NCBI GenBank assembly: GCA_011772205.1 | Contig: WVZY01000067.1 | Location: 1 to 64,000, forward strand | Origin: Candidatus Latescibacterota bacterium | Lineage (GTDB): Bacteria > Krumholzibacteriota > Krumholzibacteriia > WVZY01 | Length of the DNA: 64,000 nt | Direction of reading: 5' to 3' | Part shown: positions 53,553-62,842 of the stretch, in pieces | Position numbering within the stretch: the stretch's first letter is position 1 | Layout: the number at the start of each line of letters is the position of its first letter | Translations under genes and position numbers: made by a program | Notes under the pieces: model-generated | What the model was told of the DNA's origin: nothing | The model's input: the letters and a program-made list of their open reading frames with translations, nothing else | The model's database searches: none

Positions 53553-53771
53553 TTATTTCCGCAAAATGAAGCGGAAAAGGAGCGTAAGGAGGATGCTCAA
53601 GAGGACGCACGTTGCAATCGGAAGGTACAGCGTGAAGCTCTTCCGCCGTACGACGATGTCCCCTGGGAGCTTACCGACGAATGGGATTTTGTCCGCGAAA
53701 AATATTATGGCCCCTATCAGAACCAGGAAGATGCCAGCTATTATCATCAGCCTGCCGATCTCATTGGCCAT
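53553..53771 (-). CDS. Small DUF2905 membrane protein
   Basis: From the ATG at 53771 (AAGGTGG 5 bases upstream) the product is 72 residues with two membrane helices ([40 protein letters not shown]) and the DUF2905 signature between them ([24 protein letters not shown]). The family is widespread and uncharacterised, and is often next to DNA repair or queuosine genes. Here it follows the glycosyltransferase gene by 51 bases on the same strand. Confidence 0.88.
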   Translation of the reverse strand: MANEIGRLMIIAGIFLVLIGAIIFFADKIPFVGKLPGDIVVRRKSFTLYLPIATCVLLSILLTLLFRFILRK

Positions 53772-53822
53772 ATTCCACCTTCTTCGAAGGATTTTGGGAA
53801 GGCCTTCCATCCGATGAGCTCA

Positions 53823-55064
53823 TTACGAGTGCCGCTCGTAGAATTCGAGCGTTCTCGCCGCGATCGATTCCCATGCAAACCGCTCTCGAATCGTTTTGAG
53901 TCCGTTTCCGGAGAGACGATCGGCTAGAGCCTTGTTCGTCAGCACCTTCAAAATCCCACCGGAGAGCTCATCGGGATCCGACGGATCCACCAGAAGGCTG
54001 TCGACTTCGTTTTTCAAATCATCCCGGATGCCTCCGAAGCGCGTGGCGATTACCGGTGTGCCACAGCTCATGGCTTCGAGTGCCGTCATTCCGAACGGCT
54101 CGTACTTCGAGGGAAGCACGAACAACTCCGCCTTCCGGTAGTACGTCTCGAGGAGTTCGTCGGGAATATAACCGGTGAGACGAACGCGATCACCGAGGTT
54201 GAGATCCTCGACCAGATTCAACAGACTCGTTTTTACGTCGATTTCATGCTGCTTCGGATTCTTGGAACCTCCACCAATGAGCAGCTGAGCGTCGCTTTTC
54301 TCTTTTACTTTCGCGAAAGCATTGATTAAAAAATCTAAACCCTTGTTCGAGTCAATCCGGCTCAGTGCGAAAACGAAGCGCTCGGGTACGTCGATCTCGT
54401 GTTCCTTCTCACCCGGTTCGAGGGGCCGAAATCTCTTGGTGTCGACGCCGGGCGGGATGATCACCAAAGCGGGGCTTGCGAAGTCGTACAAGCGTTTGTA
54501 ATTTTCCTTGCCGTCGATCGTGGTGACCGTTTGCGCTCGTGCTGTGCGAAAGATGATGTTCTCCCAATGGATGCGCTGAGAGAACTTGAACAGCTTCTCC
54601 ATTTCTTTTTCATCCCCTCCCATCTGTTCTTTTTTCCATGCGCCGAGCGAATGGGCCGTATAGAAAAAGTGCGTGCCGAGTTTCTCTGTGAGTCTCATGG
54701 ATGTGTAACCGGCATCCCAGTAGTGGGAGTGGAATACATCATAGTGGAGACTGTTTTTGTTCATATAGGCAAGCATGTTTTCCACATACTCGTCCAGGTA
54801 TGGAAAGAGATCCTCTTTGCGGATAAAGTTTTCCGGACCACACGGTATCCGGATTACGCGGACATCGGCGTTTACCGGGTCCACCTCCGTCCTGTCCTCG
54901 AATCTCCGTGTGTAAATATCCGCTTTGATCCCCAGCTGAGCGAGGTGCTTTGACAGCTCCAATACGTACGTGACCTGGCCGCCGGTGTCCGTTGCTCCGA
55001 GGATCGGTTCTGGATCGAAGTAACCGTGAACGCTGAGCATGCAGATATTTTTGATTTTTGACAT
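53823..55064 (-). CDS. GT4 glycosyltransferase, sucrose-phosphate-synthase-like
   Basis: From the ATG at 55064 the protein is 413 residues, a GT-B enzyme. GATDTGGQVTYVLELSKHLAQLG near the start and HSHYWDAGYTSMRL match sucrose-phosphate/sucrose synthases and related enzymes; IDSNKGLDFLINAFAKV and EPFGMTALEAMSCGTPVIAT hold the donor-binding Glu pair. It uses a nucleotide sugar to build a disaccharide or glycoside. There is no sucrose-phosphatase domain, so the acceptor is not clear. It is 33 bases downstream of a P-loop kinase gene on the same strand, suggesting a two-gene operon. Confidence 0.88.
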   Translation of the reverse strand: MSKIKNICMLSVHGYFDPEPILGATDTGGQVTYVLELSKHLAQLGIKADIYTRRFEDRTEVDPVNADVRVIRIPCGPENFIRKEDLFPYLDEYVENMLAYMNKNSLHYDVFHSHYWDAGYTSMRLTEKLGTHFFYTAHSLGAWKKEQMGGDEKEMEKLFKFSQRIHWENIIFRTARAQTVTTIDGKENYKRLYDFASPALVIIPPGVDTKRFRPLEPGEKEHEIDVPERFVFALSRIDSNKGLDFLINAFAKVKEKSDAQLLIGGGSKNPKQHEIDVKTSLLNLVEDLNLGDRVRLTGYIPDELLETYYRKAELFVLPSKYEPFGMTALEAMSCGTPVIATRFGGIRDDLKNEVDSLLVDPSDPDELSGGILKVLTNKALADRLSGNGLKTIRERFAWESIAARTLEFYERHS

Positions 55065-55097
55065 CGATGCAGCTCCCTCTTTGGATGATTCCAAACG

Positions 55098-55742
55098 CTA
55101 GGTTTTCAAAACCGTGATAGAATAGTCTCTCTTGACAATAATCGAAGCAAGTGTCTTGTGTTTCGAAATGATATCATGCTCGATTTTGAGAATATTGTTC
55201 GTGAAATCGTCGATTATATCTCGCTTGCGTTCCATTCGGTCCTTCAATGTGTCTTCATAATTCCTGTCTATGAAGACTCTATGATCGGCGTTTTTTAACA
55301 GCGTCGTATAGGTGCCTTCTGCAATGGCGAGCTCGAAGGCTGCGGGATCCAAATCCTCTTCCGTGATAGCGTCTTCATCGAAAATAACAAGGGGCTTTAT
55401 TATTGTTTCCCAGGGGGACTTCTTGAAGCCTTGCAAGTGCTCGTCGAGAAGCTCGAGATTCACCTCTCCGGTTCCCACATGGTTGATATCTTTGACTCTC
55501 ATTTCGTGGTTGGTCTTGGGCGGATAAAAGAAGTAATCGTCCTGCTGCAGAATGATCGTTCGAGTTCCGGCGGATTCGAAGCATTTTGCCAGCTCGCTGG
55601 CAATCTCTGATTTTCCGCTTCCGGATTCGCCGGCAATTGTAATCGCGGTTCGAACGCCGGGGACGGTGCTCTTCAATGCTTCGAAGATGGCCTTCGCCGC
55701 CTTGACATGGTGCGGTTTGGCTACGATTCGGTCTCCAATCAT
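55098..55742 (-). CDS. P-loop kinase of the uridine kinase/phosphoribulokinase type
   Basis: From the ATG at 55742 the protein is 214 residues. Walker A is GESGSGKS (38-45), then IILQQDDYFF with the Asp pair seen in uridine kinase and phosphoribulokinase, NHVGTGEVNLELLDEHL, and a lid-like arginine region (DRNYEDTLKDRMERKRD). It phosphorylates a nucleoside, sugar or pantothenate-like alcohol. A GAGAG precedes the ATG; a longer frame to 55850 includes an Arg-rich tail without homology. It is upstream of the GT4 gene, so the two may act on one sugar, but this is inference. Confidence 0.8.
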   Translation of the reverse strand: MIGDRIVAKPHHVKAAKAIFEALKSTVPGVRTAITIAGESGSGKSEIASELAKCFESAGTRTIILQQDDYFFYPPKTNHEMRVKDINHVGTGEVNLELLDEHLQGFKKSPWETIIKPLVIFDEDAITEEDLDPAAFELAIAEGTYTTLLKNADHRVFIDRNYEDTLKDRMERKRDIIDDFTNNILKIEHDIISKHKTLASIIVKRDYSITVLKT

Positions 55743-55948
55743 GCTCGCTCTCTTTCGTTTGAGTCGGACCGGCTGCGCGCGTCCAATATCCAGTTGACGC
55801 GCCGTCCACATGCTGAAAAGCCCATACGGGTCCGTTGGACAAAATAGCAATCTTCAGGCCGGCTGACAATAAGGAATGCCTTGCAAATCCAAAGCGCTTT
55901 GAGCAAAATCAGTGGCAGGAACATCTACTTCGATCGCGGAGGTGCTCT

Positions 55949-56554
55949 TTGGCGAGAGAACGTCAAAAACAAATTCTCGGGGTAATTCTGGTCATAATTG
56001 GCTTGCTGTTTCTTTTTGTGAGCAATCATATCCTCCTTGGGTGGGAGGATGTATGGCCACTTTTCCCGCTTCTCGGTGGAGCCTTTTTTCTCAAGCTCTA
56101 TTCAGTGCGAAAGGAAAGCGAGCTTCTCTTTGTAGGCACCGCATTTCTTCTCATCGGCGTCTTCTTCATTCTATTTACCTTTCATATACTGGATTGGACA
56201 GACATGGGCGCTCTTTGGCCGACCTTCCCGTTGATCGGCGGGATTTCATTCCTTGCCGTTTTCGCAACGAGAGCGCATCCAACGAGCCCGCTCATCGTGG
56301 GAATAGCAGCGGTTTTTTTTGCGTTGGTGGGCTACCTCTATACGGGAAGCGTGATCAGCAAACGCGCGGCGGACCCGTTCGTCCGTCTCTGGCCCCTCAT
56401 TTTGGTTGTTGCCGGGATCGTCGTGTACCTCAGAGCCAAACAGGAGCATGTTGAACCCGGCCCGGGGGGCGGGCATTTCGGGGGCACCCCGGGTGGGCGG
56501 GCCTCGGAGAATGCTTCGGGAACCCCTCGCAAAGCAGACGACGCGGAAAGTTGA
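55949..56554 (+). CDS. LiaF/DUF5668-like membrane protein
   Basis: No ATG fits; a TTG at 55949 has GGAGGTG 4 bases upstream and gives 201 residues. Six to seven membrane segments are arranged as repeated pairs (ILGVILVIIGLLFLF, WPLFPLLGGAFFL, LLFVGTAFLLIGVFFILF, LWPTFPLIGGISFLAVF, PLIVGIAAVFFALVGYLY, LWPLILVVAGIVVYL), each W-P-(L/T)-F/I pair as in LiaI-LiaF-type envelope-stress sensors. The C-terminal about 40 residues are Gly/Pro/charged and probably disordered. It is divergent from the P-loop kinase gene. Confidence 0.75.
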   Translation: MARERQKQILGVILVIIGLLFLFVSNHILLGWEDVWPLFPLLGGAFFLKLYSVRKESELLFVGTAFLLIGVFFILFTFHILDWTDMGALWPTFPLIGGISFLAVFATRAHPTSPLIVGIAAVFFALVGYLYTGSVISKRAADPFVRLWPLILVVAGIVVYLRAKQEHVEPGPGGGHFGGTPGGRASENASGTPRKADDAES

Positions 56555-56760
56555 CGAAGGCGCCAAAACCTTCCCCCAGTCGGGGGCTGACCGCCGAGAA
56601 GATCTTTAGGGTTGCCAGGGAAAGGTGATTGAATACGAGCGGTAGGAAATCGCCCCGGATACGAGTGCCGGTGCGCGGTATCGTCGATTCCAACGGGCAA
56701 AAAGCGTCTCATCCCGTCGCACCTGTTGACGAGAGACGCCGGCGGGTTTTGACCTCGGAT

Positions 56761-59133
56761 TCAACTTTTCGAACCGGACTCGAGAGCTTCCAATCTCTCT
56801 TTGATCCGTCCAAGCCGCTTCTCCCTGTCGCGAGCGAACTTTTGAATCCCTTCGAGCATCCATTCGGGAGAAAGGTGGGCTTCCTCGACCACCTCTTCCA
56901 CCGATCCGCCGGTCCGCCAGCGGTTGTCCCAATCCGAACTCAGCGCGTAATCATAGGAGATCCCGTTGTCGACCCAGTCGCTCATCAGTCGCTTGGCGCG
57001 GTTGGTGATTGCCATTGCATCCAACCGGTCAGCATCCGAATAGACTCGTTCGCGGTACGTTTTATCCTGTAGCGCAAAAAGCTGAGGGCTGATTGCTGCA
57101 ATGATTTTCACATTGAGGCCCAGCTTGTCTATTTCGGGGAGGATCTTCATCAGATTGTTCGTCGTCGAGGTTCCCTGCACCAGAACGGCTCCCATCCGGG
57201 GCATATCCGGCTTGTATGGACGGATAATGTATGCGCCTTTCGACGCTTCGAAATGGGAGGGGACTCCGAGTGCCTCGCGATCTGGGATCTCGATAGGAGG
57301 GCGGGTCAAGTGCAGGGCGATGATCGGTGCACCCGTTTTGAGTGCGGCGGCGATGACGACCGGGACCTCGTTATGCTCCCAGGGGTGCAGGTCGATAATA
57401 TGTCCCTCTGGAAAGAGTTGGGTAACGCCCGGCGCGAAAATACCAAAATGAGTTCTCGAGTCTTCTGCGGTTTCCGGTCCGCTGTGGCCGGCGATCCAGA
57501 GAACCTTGCCGACTTTGATCTCGGAGTCCTGTGCAAGCTGGCTGAACAACCTCATCGGGCCGTATTTCAGGTAGACGAACGAGCCGTAGGTTGAGCACGC
57601 GGCCAAGAATCCGTTGAATTCTTCGAACGGTTTCTGTGAAAAATTCACCGTGGCGATGCCCACGCTGATCCCCGCGTTGGTGAATTCAGTAATTCCCTGA
57701 GGGAGCAGAACCCCGTTGGGGTTCTTGTCCCTCTCGTACCATCCGAATCCTTTCTGGTCGCCGAAATCCTTTGCGAAACCGGAAATGTTCGTCGAATCCG
57801 CAAGGTCAGCGCTCATCGCCATGAAGAGAGGTCTTCCGTATTCCTTCTGGCACCACATGTTGACCCAGGCGCCGAACTTGCCAAGAGCTGCGCGATTGGG
57901 CTGCTTTTCGCCGGGTTTGGCGTACATCTCGGCAGGATAGTTCTTGAAGTCGTACAGCCTGTCGTCGTTGAGCGGATTCCGTGTCGCATCGATCTTGAAA
58001 GAAGCGATCTTGTTAGGAACTGAATCGCCGAGCTCGATCAACGTGTCCGCCACGTAGTCGACGAGCGCCTGGTCCTTGCCGAACACGTCCATCACCATCT
58101 GGAAATTCGCCAATGCCTGGTTCCTCAAAGCGGAAGGATCGGATGGAGCCGGCTTACCGAACCCCTCGAAGCTCATGTTGTATTTCTCCATAAACGGTTT
58201 TTTCGTTTCCCAGAATATCTCGCTGTTCAATGCGTGGGCTTTTCCGTGTGATTTGTTGTCATAGACGAGATAACCACGGCCTTTCTTCGTTTTCATGAAC
58301 ATGACACCGGGAGTGTTTGGCGGATCGATGTTATATGCCATTTCGAAGATCGCTCGAGTGACGGTTCCCCAATCGTGGCCGTCGTCCGCTTCGGTGACCC
58401 GCCACCCATGCGATCCGAACCAATCCCTGGGAGTTCCGTATATGACCTCGCTGAATTTTCGATCATCGATGCCGAAATCGTTCCAGTCGACGACGTAACA
58501 CAAATTCGACAACCCGAGACCCCATGCGGAGTTCATTGTCTCGTGCGCGGCACCAGGAGTAAGGCCACCTTCGCCTTCGAAAGCAAATACTCTGACTCCT
58601 TCCGCTCCAGCTCGTTTTAGTGCGAAGGCCTCCCCGGCGGCTGAAGGGGACCCGTGGCCGGAAGGACCCGTGTTGAATTTGAGGAAAAGCGTTTTCCCCG
58701 CCATTTCCGCGTGACCGGGGAGTCCGCCGTTGTGCCGGAGGTTGATCAAATCCTGCCAGTAGAGCGCACGGTTATCGGCATCGGGAACGAGGTATTTCTT
58801 ATCCCCGGTTTGATTGAATTTTATCTTGAGCGCCTCGAACAGGATTGGGAGGGCGGCATAAATCAATGGAATCGTATGCCCAGCAACCAAAATGAATCTG
58901 TCGCTGAAGGATTTCTCGGGATGGCGGATATCCCACCGCATCACTCCACTGAGCAGTGTTGCCACCAGCGCGTGGACCTTCGAGCGCGATCCGCCGGGGT
59001 GACCGCTCTGCCGGTAGTTGAGCATTAGGTCGATGAGCTGGTCGATGCAGTCTTTGATTTTCTCCCACTTGTCAAAATGGATTTTCTGCGCGTTAACCCG
59101 TTTTTCGATATCAAGTTGGCTCGTTGACGGCAC
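56761..59133 (-). CDS. Long transketolase-like thiamine-diphosphate enzyme
   Basis: The 790-residue protein has the transketolase three-domain order: an N-terminal TPP domain with NYRQSGHPGGSRS and the ThDP motif FEGEGGLTPG ... VVDWNDFGID, a pyrimidine-binding domain (MAMSADLADSTNISG, FNGFLAACSTYGSFVYL), and a C-terminal domain (VKIIAAISPQLFALQD, WDNRWRTGGSVEEVVEE). It is about 120 residues longer than standard transketolase and has GEG instead of GDG. It likely transfers two-carbon ketol units, or may be a variant enzyme. It is single, minus-strand. Confidence 0.75.
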   Translation of the reverse strand: MPSTSQLDIEKRVNAQKIHFDKWEKIKDCIDQLIDLMLNYRQSGHPGGSRSKVHALVATLLSGVMRWDIRHPEKSFSDRFILVAGHTIPLIYAALPILFEALKIKFNQTGDKKYLVPDADNRALYWQDLINLRHNGGLPGHAEMAGKTLFLKFNTGPSGHGSPSAAGEAFALKRAGAEGVRVFAFEGEGGLTPGAAHETMNSAWGLGLSNLCYVVDWNDFGIDDRKFSEVIYGTPRDWFGSHGWRVTEADDGHDWGTVTRAIFEMAYNIDPPNTPGVMFMKTKKGRGYLVYDNKSHGKAHALNSEIFWETKKPFMEKYNMSFEGFGKPAPSDPSALRNQALANFQMVMDVFGKDQALVDYVADTLIELGDSVPNKIASFKIDATRNPLNDDRLYDFKNYPAEMYAKPGEKQPNRAALGKFGAWVNMWCQKEYGRPLFMAMSADLADSTNISGFAKDFGDQKGFGWYERDKNPNGVLLPQGITEFTNAGISVGIATVNFSQKPFEEFNGFLAACSTYGSFVYLKYGPMRLFSQLAQDSEIKVGKVLWIAGHSGPETAEDSRTHFGIFAPGVTQLFPEGHIIDLHPWEHNEVPVVIAAALKTGAPIIALHLTRPPIEIPDREALGVPSHFEASKGAYIIRPYKPDMPRMGAVLVQGTSTTNNLMKILPEIDKLGLNVKIIAAISPQLFALQDKTYRERVYSDADRLDAMAITNRAKRLMSDWVDNGISYDYALSSDWDNRWRTGGSVEEVVEEAHLSPEWMLEGIQKFARDREKRLGRIKERLEALESGSKS

Positions 59134-59368
59134 GGTCTCGACTCCCTTCGTTATTTCGATCCGGCTTGAATTCCCAGTGGTTAAGAGATCCGTCTGAAGA
59201 GATTTCGGGGTGGTGCGAGCACGCTCGCCGGAGAAGCCTCTGGACCGATTATTCTATGTTTAATGAAGATTCAAGATAGCGGATGGCCGCGTTGAGGGCA
59301 AATCTACAATGTTTTGTTGGGAAAATCCATGAAATTCCTGATTTGCACCGAGAAGTGAACGTTGATAA

Positions 59369-61750
59369 TTACCGGGCGGAGCGCCGCTTCTCCCAGGCCC
59401 TTGCGAATCTATGGTCTTTCTCCACCCCCGCGACGCCCAACAGCTCTGTCACTTCCGCTTCGTCGTCGAAGCCGTGATGGAGTGCTTGAACGAAAGCTTT
59501 GAATGCCTCGTCGATTCTTCCCATTTTTGCGAAGCAATAGGCGCTGTTGAACTGCACCGTCGGATGGTCCGGGTCAATTGCAGCAGCGAGTTCCAGCTGT
59601 TCGAGAGCGGCTGTCATATCCTCCTGTTCGATGAGGATTGCCGCAATGTTCACCCGGGCCGGTATGAACGTCGAATCCCTTCCGACAATTTCCGCAAGTA
59701 TGCTTAGCGCTTCTCGATCATCCCCCTGTTCATGGTGGACCATGGCCAAATTGTTCAGAACATTGCTGTTCTCCGGAGCGATTTCCAGCGCCCTCTTGTA
59801 ATGCGCGACCGCCTCTGGGTAATCCCTCTGCCTTTGGTAAAGTGCGCCGATGTTCACGAGGGCTTCGACGTAGTCCGGACTGATTTCGAGAGCTTTTTGG
59901 TACGCCTTCTCTGCCATGTCGAGATCGCCCATCGCGTCATGAGCCCGGGCGATAGCCAGCTGGAGCTCGGCATCCGAGGAGTCGACTTCGATCGCTTTCT
60001 GGAACCAACCGATCGCTTGCTCGAATTCGTTCTTCTTGTAATATGCGAGGCCGATGTTCTTCTGGATTCTCGATCTCGGTGGGAGAAGCTGCCTGGCGAC
60101 GAGGGAGTCGTATCCGATCAGTGCCGCATTGATTCGGCCTCGGCGCACGTATGCGTCAACCATTCCCACATTGGCGCTGACATTCAACGAGTCGATGCGG
60201 AGCGCTTCTGCGAAGTGAGCCATTGCCTTATCCTGCCGGCCTTTTTCCTGGAAGTACTCGCCCATCACAATGTGAAGGGTTGGATCTTGCGAAGTGTCGC
60301 TCAGCGCATAGTTATAATAAAAGATCGCGCGGTCCCAATCCTCTTGCATCAAGTATAGGTTTCCCAGTCCTACATAAGCATCCCTGATTCTTGGGCTGAG
60401 CCATAACGCGCGCTTGAATTCTTTTTCTGCCAGCTCATAATCTTTCCTCTCCATCGCTACATTCGCAAAAGCGACGTGCCCGAGTAGATTGCGTGGATCC
60501 TGCTCAACCACGCTCTTCCAGAGCGAATAATTGTCCTTCCAGATGTAGTTGCGTTTGTAGGTCAGATACCCGAAAACGAGGAATATCAGGGGGAAAAGTG
60601 CAAGGACCACGCGGGAGTATGTTTTGCGACGGGACGTTGTCTGGTACCACTCGAGTGTTCTCCTGAGTGCGTACCCAAGTAGCAGGCAGAAACCTATAGA
60701 CGGCAGGAAGAGATATCGGTCTGCAACCAGCGTGCTGATCGGCACCAGATTGGAGACAGGCGCCAACGTGATGAAGTACCAAAGTATACATAAAGAAACG
60801 ACCCGGGAATGTTTCCAGTTATCCCATGCGACGTAGAGCATTCCGGCCAGGCATAAGATCGCCGTAATAACCGGAAAGTTGAAGAAGTTGTGCGCATACA
60901 CGTCCACATAGCGTGCGCTGAGATTTACAGGGGCGAACAGCAGCCGTATACCGGTGAAAGGTCCGACGAGTGCCGAGAGGACTTGTGAATAAACGCTGCC
61001 GCGGTGAAACGGTTTCAACACATTGATCCCTGCGGAGATGTGAATGACGAGGATGGTGAACGCTATTCCAATTACAAAGAAGGGAATCGTCGGGAAACAT
61101 CTCCGAACGGTCCCCATGTTTTTGGATGTCCTGTCTCCGAAGGCTGCCTCGTAAAGCACGATCATTGCAGGAAGGACGACCGTCGTCTCTTTCGAGAACA
61201 TTGCAAGAATGTAGAGAAACAAAGCGAGCAGCCAATACCACGGGCGTTTTGTATATCCCGGCCTTGCTTTCCGGATGTAGACGAGGAAGGCAAGAAGAAA
61301 AAAGGTGGCGCCGAGCGCTTCCTTTCTTGCTGAGAGCCAGGTAACCGACTCGACGTGAAGTGGGTGAGCGACGAAAAGGAGCACACCGAAAAGAGCGGCA
61401 AGATCATGGCGGATGATCTGCCGGAGAAGCGAAAATACGAGGAGTGAGGCCAATGCGTAAAAGAACAAGTTCCCAAGATGAAAGCCTAGAGTATTATCGC
61501 CCCACAGTCGGAAATCGATTGCGTGGCTGAAATCCCTCGCGACTTTCACACTGCCAGTCACGAAGGGATTGAGGAGCTGCTTCAGGTTTTGCCAGTCGAG
61601 GGATTTGTTGTACGGATTGTCGCGGATGAGCGTGTAATCGTCCCAGTTCACGAAAGGATAGTTGACCGTGTGGTGATAACACACCGAAACAACGATTACG
61701 ATGGCTGCGGCGGCGACCAGGTGAGATTTCTTAAAGGAGTGCCAGGCCAT
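59369..61750 (-). CDS. Membrane GT-C glycosyltransferase-like protein with TPR repeats (TMTC-like)
   Basis: From the ATG at 61750 the protein is 793 residues. The N-terminal half has about ten membrane helices with the luminal-loop motif FVNWDDYTLIRDN and VAHPLHVESVTWLSARKEAL, as in PMT/TMTC-type O-mannosyltransferases; the C-terminal half is a TPR array of about nine repeats (AEKAYQKALEISPDYVEAL and similar). Bacterial members are annotated as TPR glycosyltransferases. A consensus promoter is 200 bases upstream. A TTG at 61906 with GAGG would add 52 Arg/Ser-rich residues; I prefer the ATG. Confidence 0.85.
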   Translation of the reverse strand: MAWHSFKKSHLVAAAAIVIVVSVCYHHTVNYPFVNWDDYTLIRDNPYNKSLDWQNLKQLLNPFVTGSVKVARDFSHAIDFRLWGDNTLGFHLGNLFFYALASLLVFSLLRQIIRHDLAALFGVLLFVAHPLHVESVTWLSARKEALGATFFLLAFLVYIRKARPGYTKRPWYWLLALFLYILAMFSKETTVVLPAMIVLYEAAFGDRTSKNMGTVRRCFPTIPFFVIGIAFTILVIHISAGINVLKPFHRGSVYSQVLSALVGPFTGIRLLFAPVNLSARYVDVYAHNFFNFPVITAILCLAGMLYVAWDNWKHSRVVSLCILWYFITLAPVSNLVPISTLVADRYLFLPSIGFCLLLGYALRRTLEWYQTTSRRKTYSRVVLALFPLIFLVFGYLTYKRNYIWKDNYSLWKSVVEQDPRNLLGHVAFANVAMERKDYELAEKEFKRALWLSPRIRDAYVGLGNLYLMQEDWDRAIFYYNYALSDTSQDPTLHIVMGEYFQEKGRQDKAMAHFAEALRIDSLNVSANVGMVDAYVRRGRINAALIGYDSLVARQLLPPRSRIQKNIGLAYYKKNEFEQAIGWFQKAIEVDSSDAELQLAIARAHDAMGDLDMAEKAYQKALEISPDYVEALVNIGALYQRQRDYPEAVAHYKRALEIAPENSNVLNNLAMVHHEQGDDREALSILAEIVGRDSTFIPARVNIAAILIEQEDMTAALEQLELAAAIDPDHPTVQFNSAYCFAKMGRIDEAFKAFVQALHHGFDDEAEVTELLGVAGVEKDHRFARAWEKRRSAR

Positions 61751-61946
61751 TCGATTGTTCCGATGGATATACGCCCCTTGCGGGGAAGTGGTTGAAGTTA
61801 ACCTCGACGCACCCAAAATGAATGCCAAGCGCACCTTGATCGGCGTTAGGCGATTTCCGCAGCTGCTGCGGGCGCCCGAGCTGCGACGGAACGTCGCCTG
61901 CTCCAATCGCCCTCGGCTTGGCCACCGTAGGTCGGTGCAGCAGGAA

Positions 61947-61976
61947 ATTATACTTGTCTTTGATATTCGCTGTCAA
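61947..61976 (-). promoter_or_regulatory. Consensus sigma70 promoter of the TPR glycosyltransferase gene
   Basis: On the minus strand TTGACA (61971-61976), an 18-base spacer and TATAAT (61947-61952) are both perfect to consensus. The predicted start near 61940 gives a leader of about 190 bases before the ATG at 61750, which is unusually long. The plus-strand promoter 62027-62055 diverges from it. Confidence 0.75.
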
Positions 61977-62026
61977 TTCGCCGGCGTTTGGATGTCTTGA
62001 ACCAACGCCTTTGGAACGCAGGTTGG

Positions 62027-62055
62027 TTGACAACGTATAAGATAGTGACTATGAT
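62027..62055 (+). promoter_or_regulatory. Consensus-like sigma70 promoter of the lipoprotein gene
   Basis: TTGACA (62027-62032), a 17-base spacer and TATGAT (62050-62055) match 6/6 and 5/6. The predicted start near 62062 is 37 bases before the ATG at 62099. The gap 61751-62098 thus holds two divergent strong promoters and no gene. Confidence 0.75.
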
Positions 62056-62098
62056 CGAAGCGAAGAGATTAACGGTAGATTACCTCGAGGATTAAAAA

Positions 62099-62629
62099 AT
62101 GGCCATCCGTTACGTTGGAATTCTTGCATGGCTCGCTCTCTTTGCCATGGTTGGTTGCGCTGGGCGCGGCTCCAAAATGAAAGAGGAGCTTTTGAAATCT
62201 CCATGCAACCTCGCCATCGTGTTTGGCGGTTATGCCACTCCGCTTCCAGGAGGGGCAAAAAGAGAAGACCCCCATTGGGTAAGGATCAAGGTGACGATTT
62301 CGGATTCCTCCTACGATTTTGGCTATTTGAATGATCGGGGCAATTTTATCAGATCTTTCACGGGGGCGGAGGGATCATTCGAGGGTTTGGGAGGATTATA
62401 CTACCCGTTTGCGCTGCGCGCTACCACACCCGACCGGACCGTATATCCGATGAATGCATTTGGAGGCTGCCGGCTTACCGGTGAAACGATCGATGGCGCC
62501 AAAGCGATAAAGCCCGCACTGAATTACGCTTACCGTTCCGGCGCGCGCATAGTGTTTTCGATTCCCGATAAAGCGCGCGTGGCCGTTACACTGTCCGCTA
62601 CACCGCCAAATGGTTTCATAATCGAATGA
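62099..62629 (+). CDS. Predicted lipoprotein sharing a C-terminal domain with the downstream protease
   Basis: The 176-residue protein has a lipoprotein signal (GILAWLALFAMVGC, lipobox AMVGC). GAGG lies 9 bases before the ATG. Its body aligns by eye with residues about 240-370 of the protease encoded at 62843: YDFGYLNDRGNFIR against YDFGYINSAGNFIR, then YYPFALRATTPDRTVYPM against YEFALRDKLDITAVYPL, and in both a final strand near GFIIE/GFVKL. It has no protease motif. It might be a partner or an inhibitor-like companion anchored in a membrane, but that is inference. Confidence 0.75.
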   Translation: MAIRYVGILAWLALFAMVGCAGRGSKMKEELLKSPCNLAIVFGGYATPLPGGAKREDPHWVRIKVTISDSSYDFGYLNDRGNFIRSFTGAEGSFEGLGGLYYPFALRATTPDRTVYPMNAFGGCRLTGETIDGAKAIKPALNYAYRSGARIVFSIPDKARVAVTLSATPPNGFIIE

Positions 62630-62715
62630 AGCTATTTTGGACGCTGCAAATCCGTATTCAGACATTCAACGCGGAGAGATCCTTTTAAAACAAGGTATAA
62701 GCTCCTTATCATGCG

Positions 62716-62744
62716 TTGACAATATGGGACAAATGTGGTAAAAT
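62716..62744 (+). promoter_or_regulatory. Sigma70-like promoter of the metalloprotease gene
   Basis: TTGACA (62716-62721), a 17-base spacer and TAAAAT (62739-62744) match 6/6 and 5/6. The predicted start near 62751 gives a 92-base leader before the ATG at 62843. A run of eight C (62757-62764) lies early in that leader. Confidence 0.7.
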
Positions 62745-62842
62745 ACGGCCAGATTTCCCCCCCCAATTCGGCGAGGGCATGAAATAGAGTTGACAAAAAT
62801 CTTCTTTGCTATCCAAGGGATAGATCTGAGGGAGGGTCCTTT

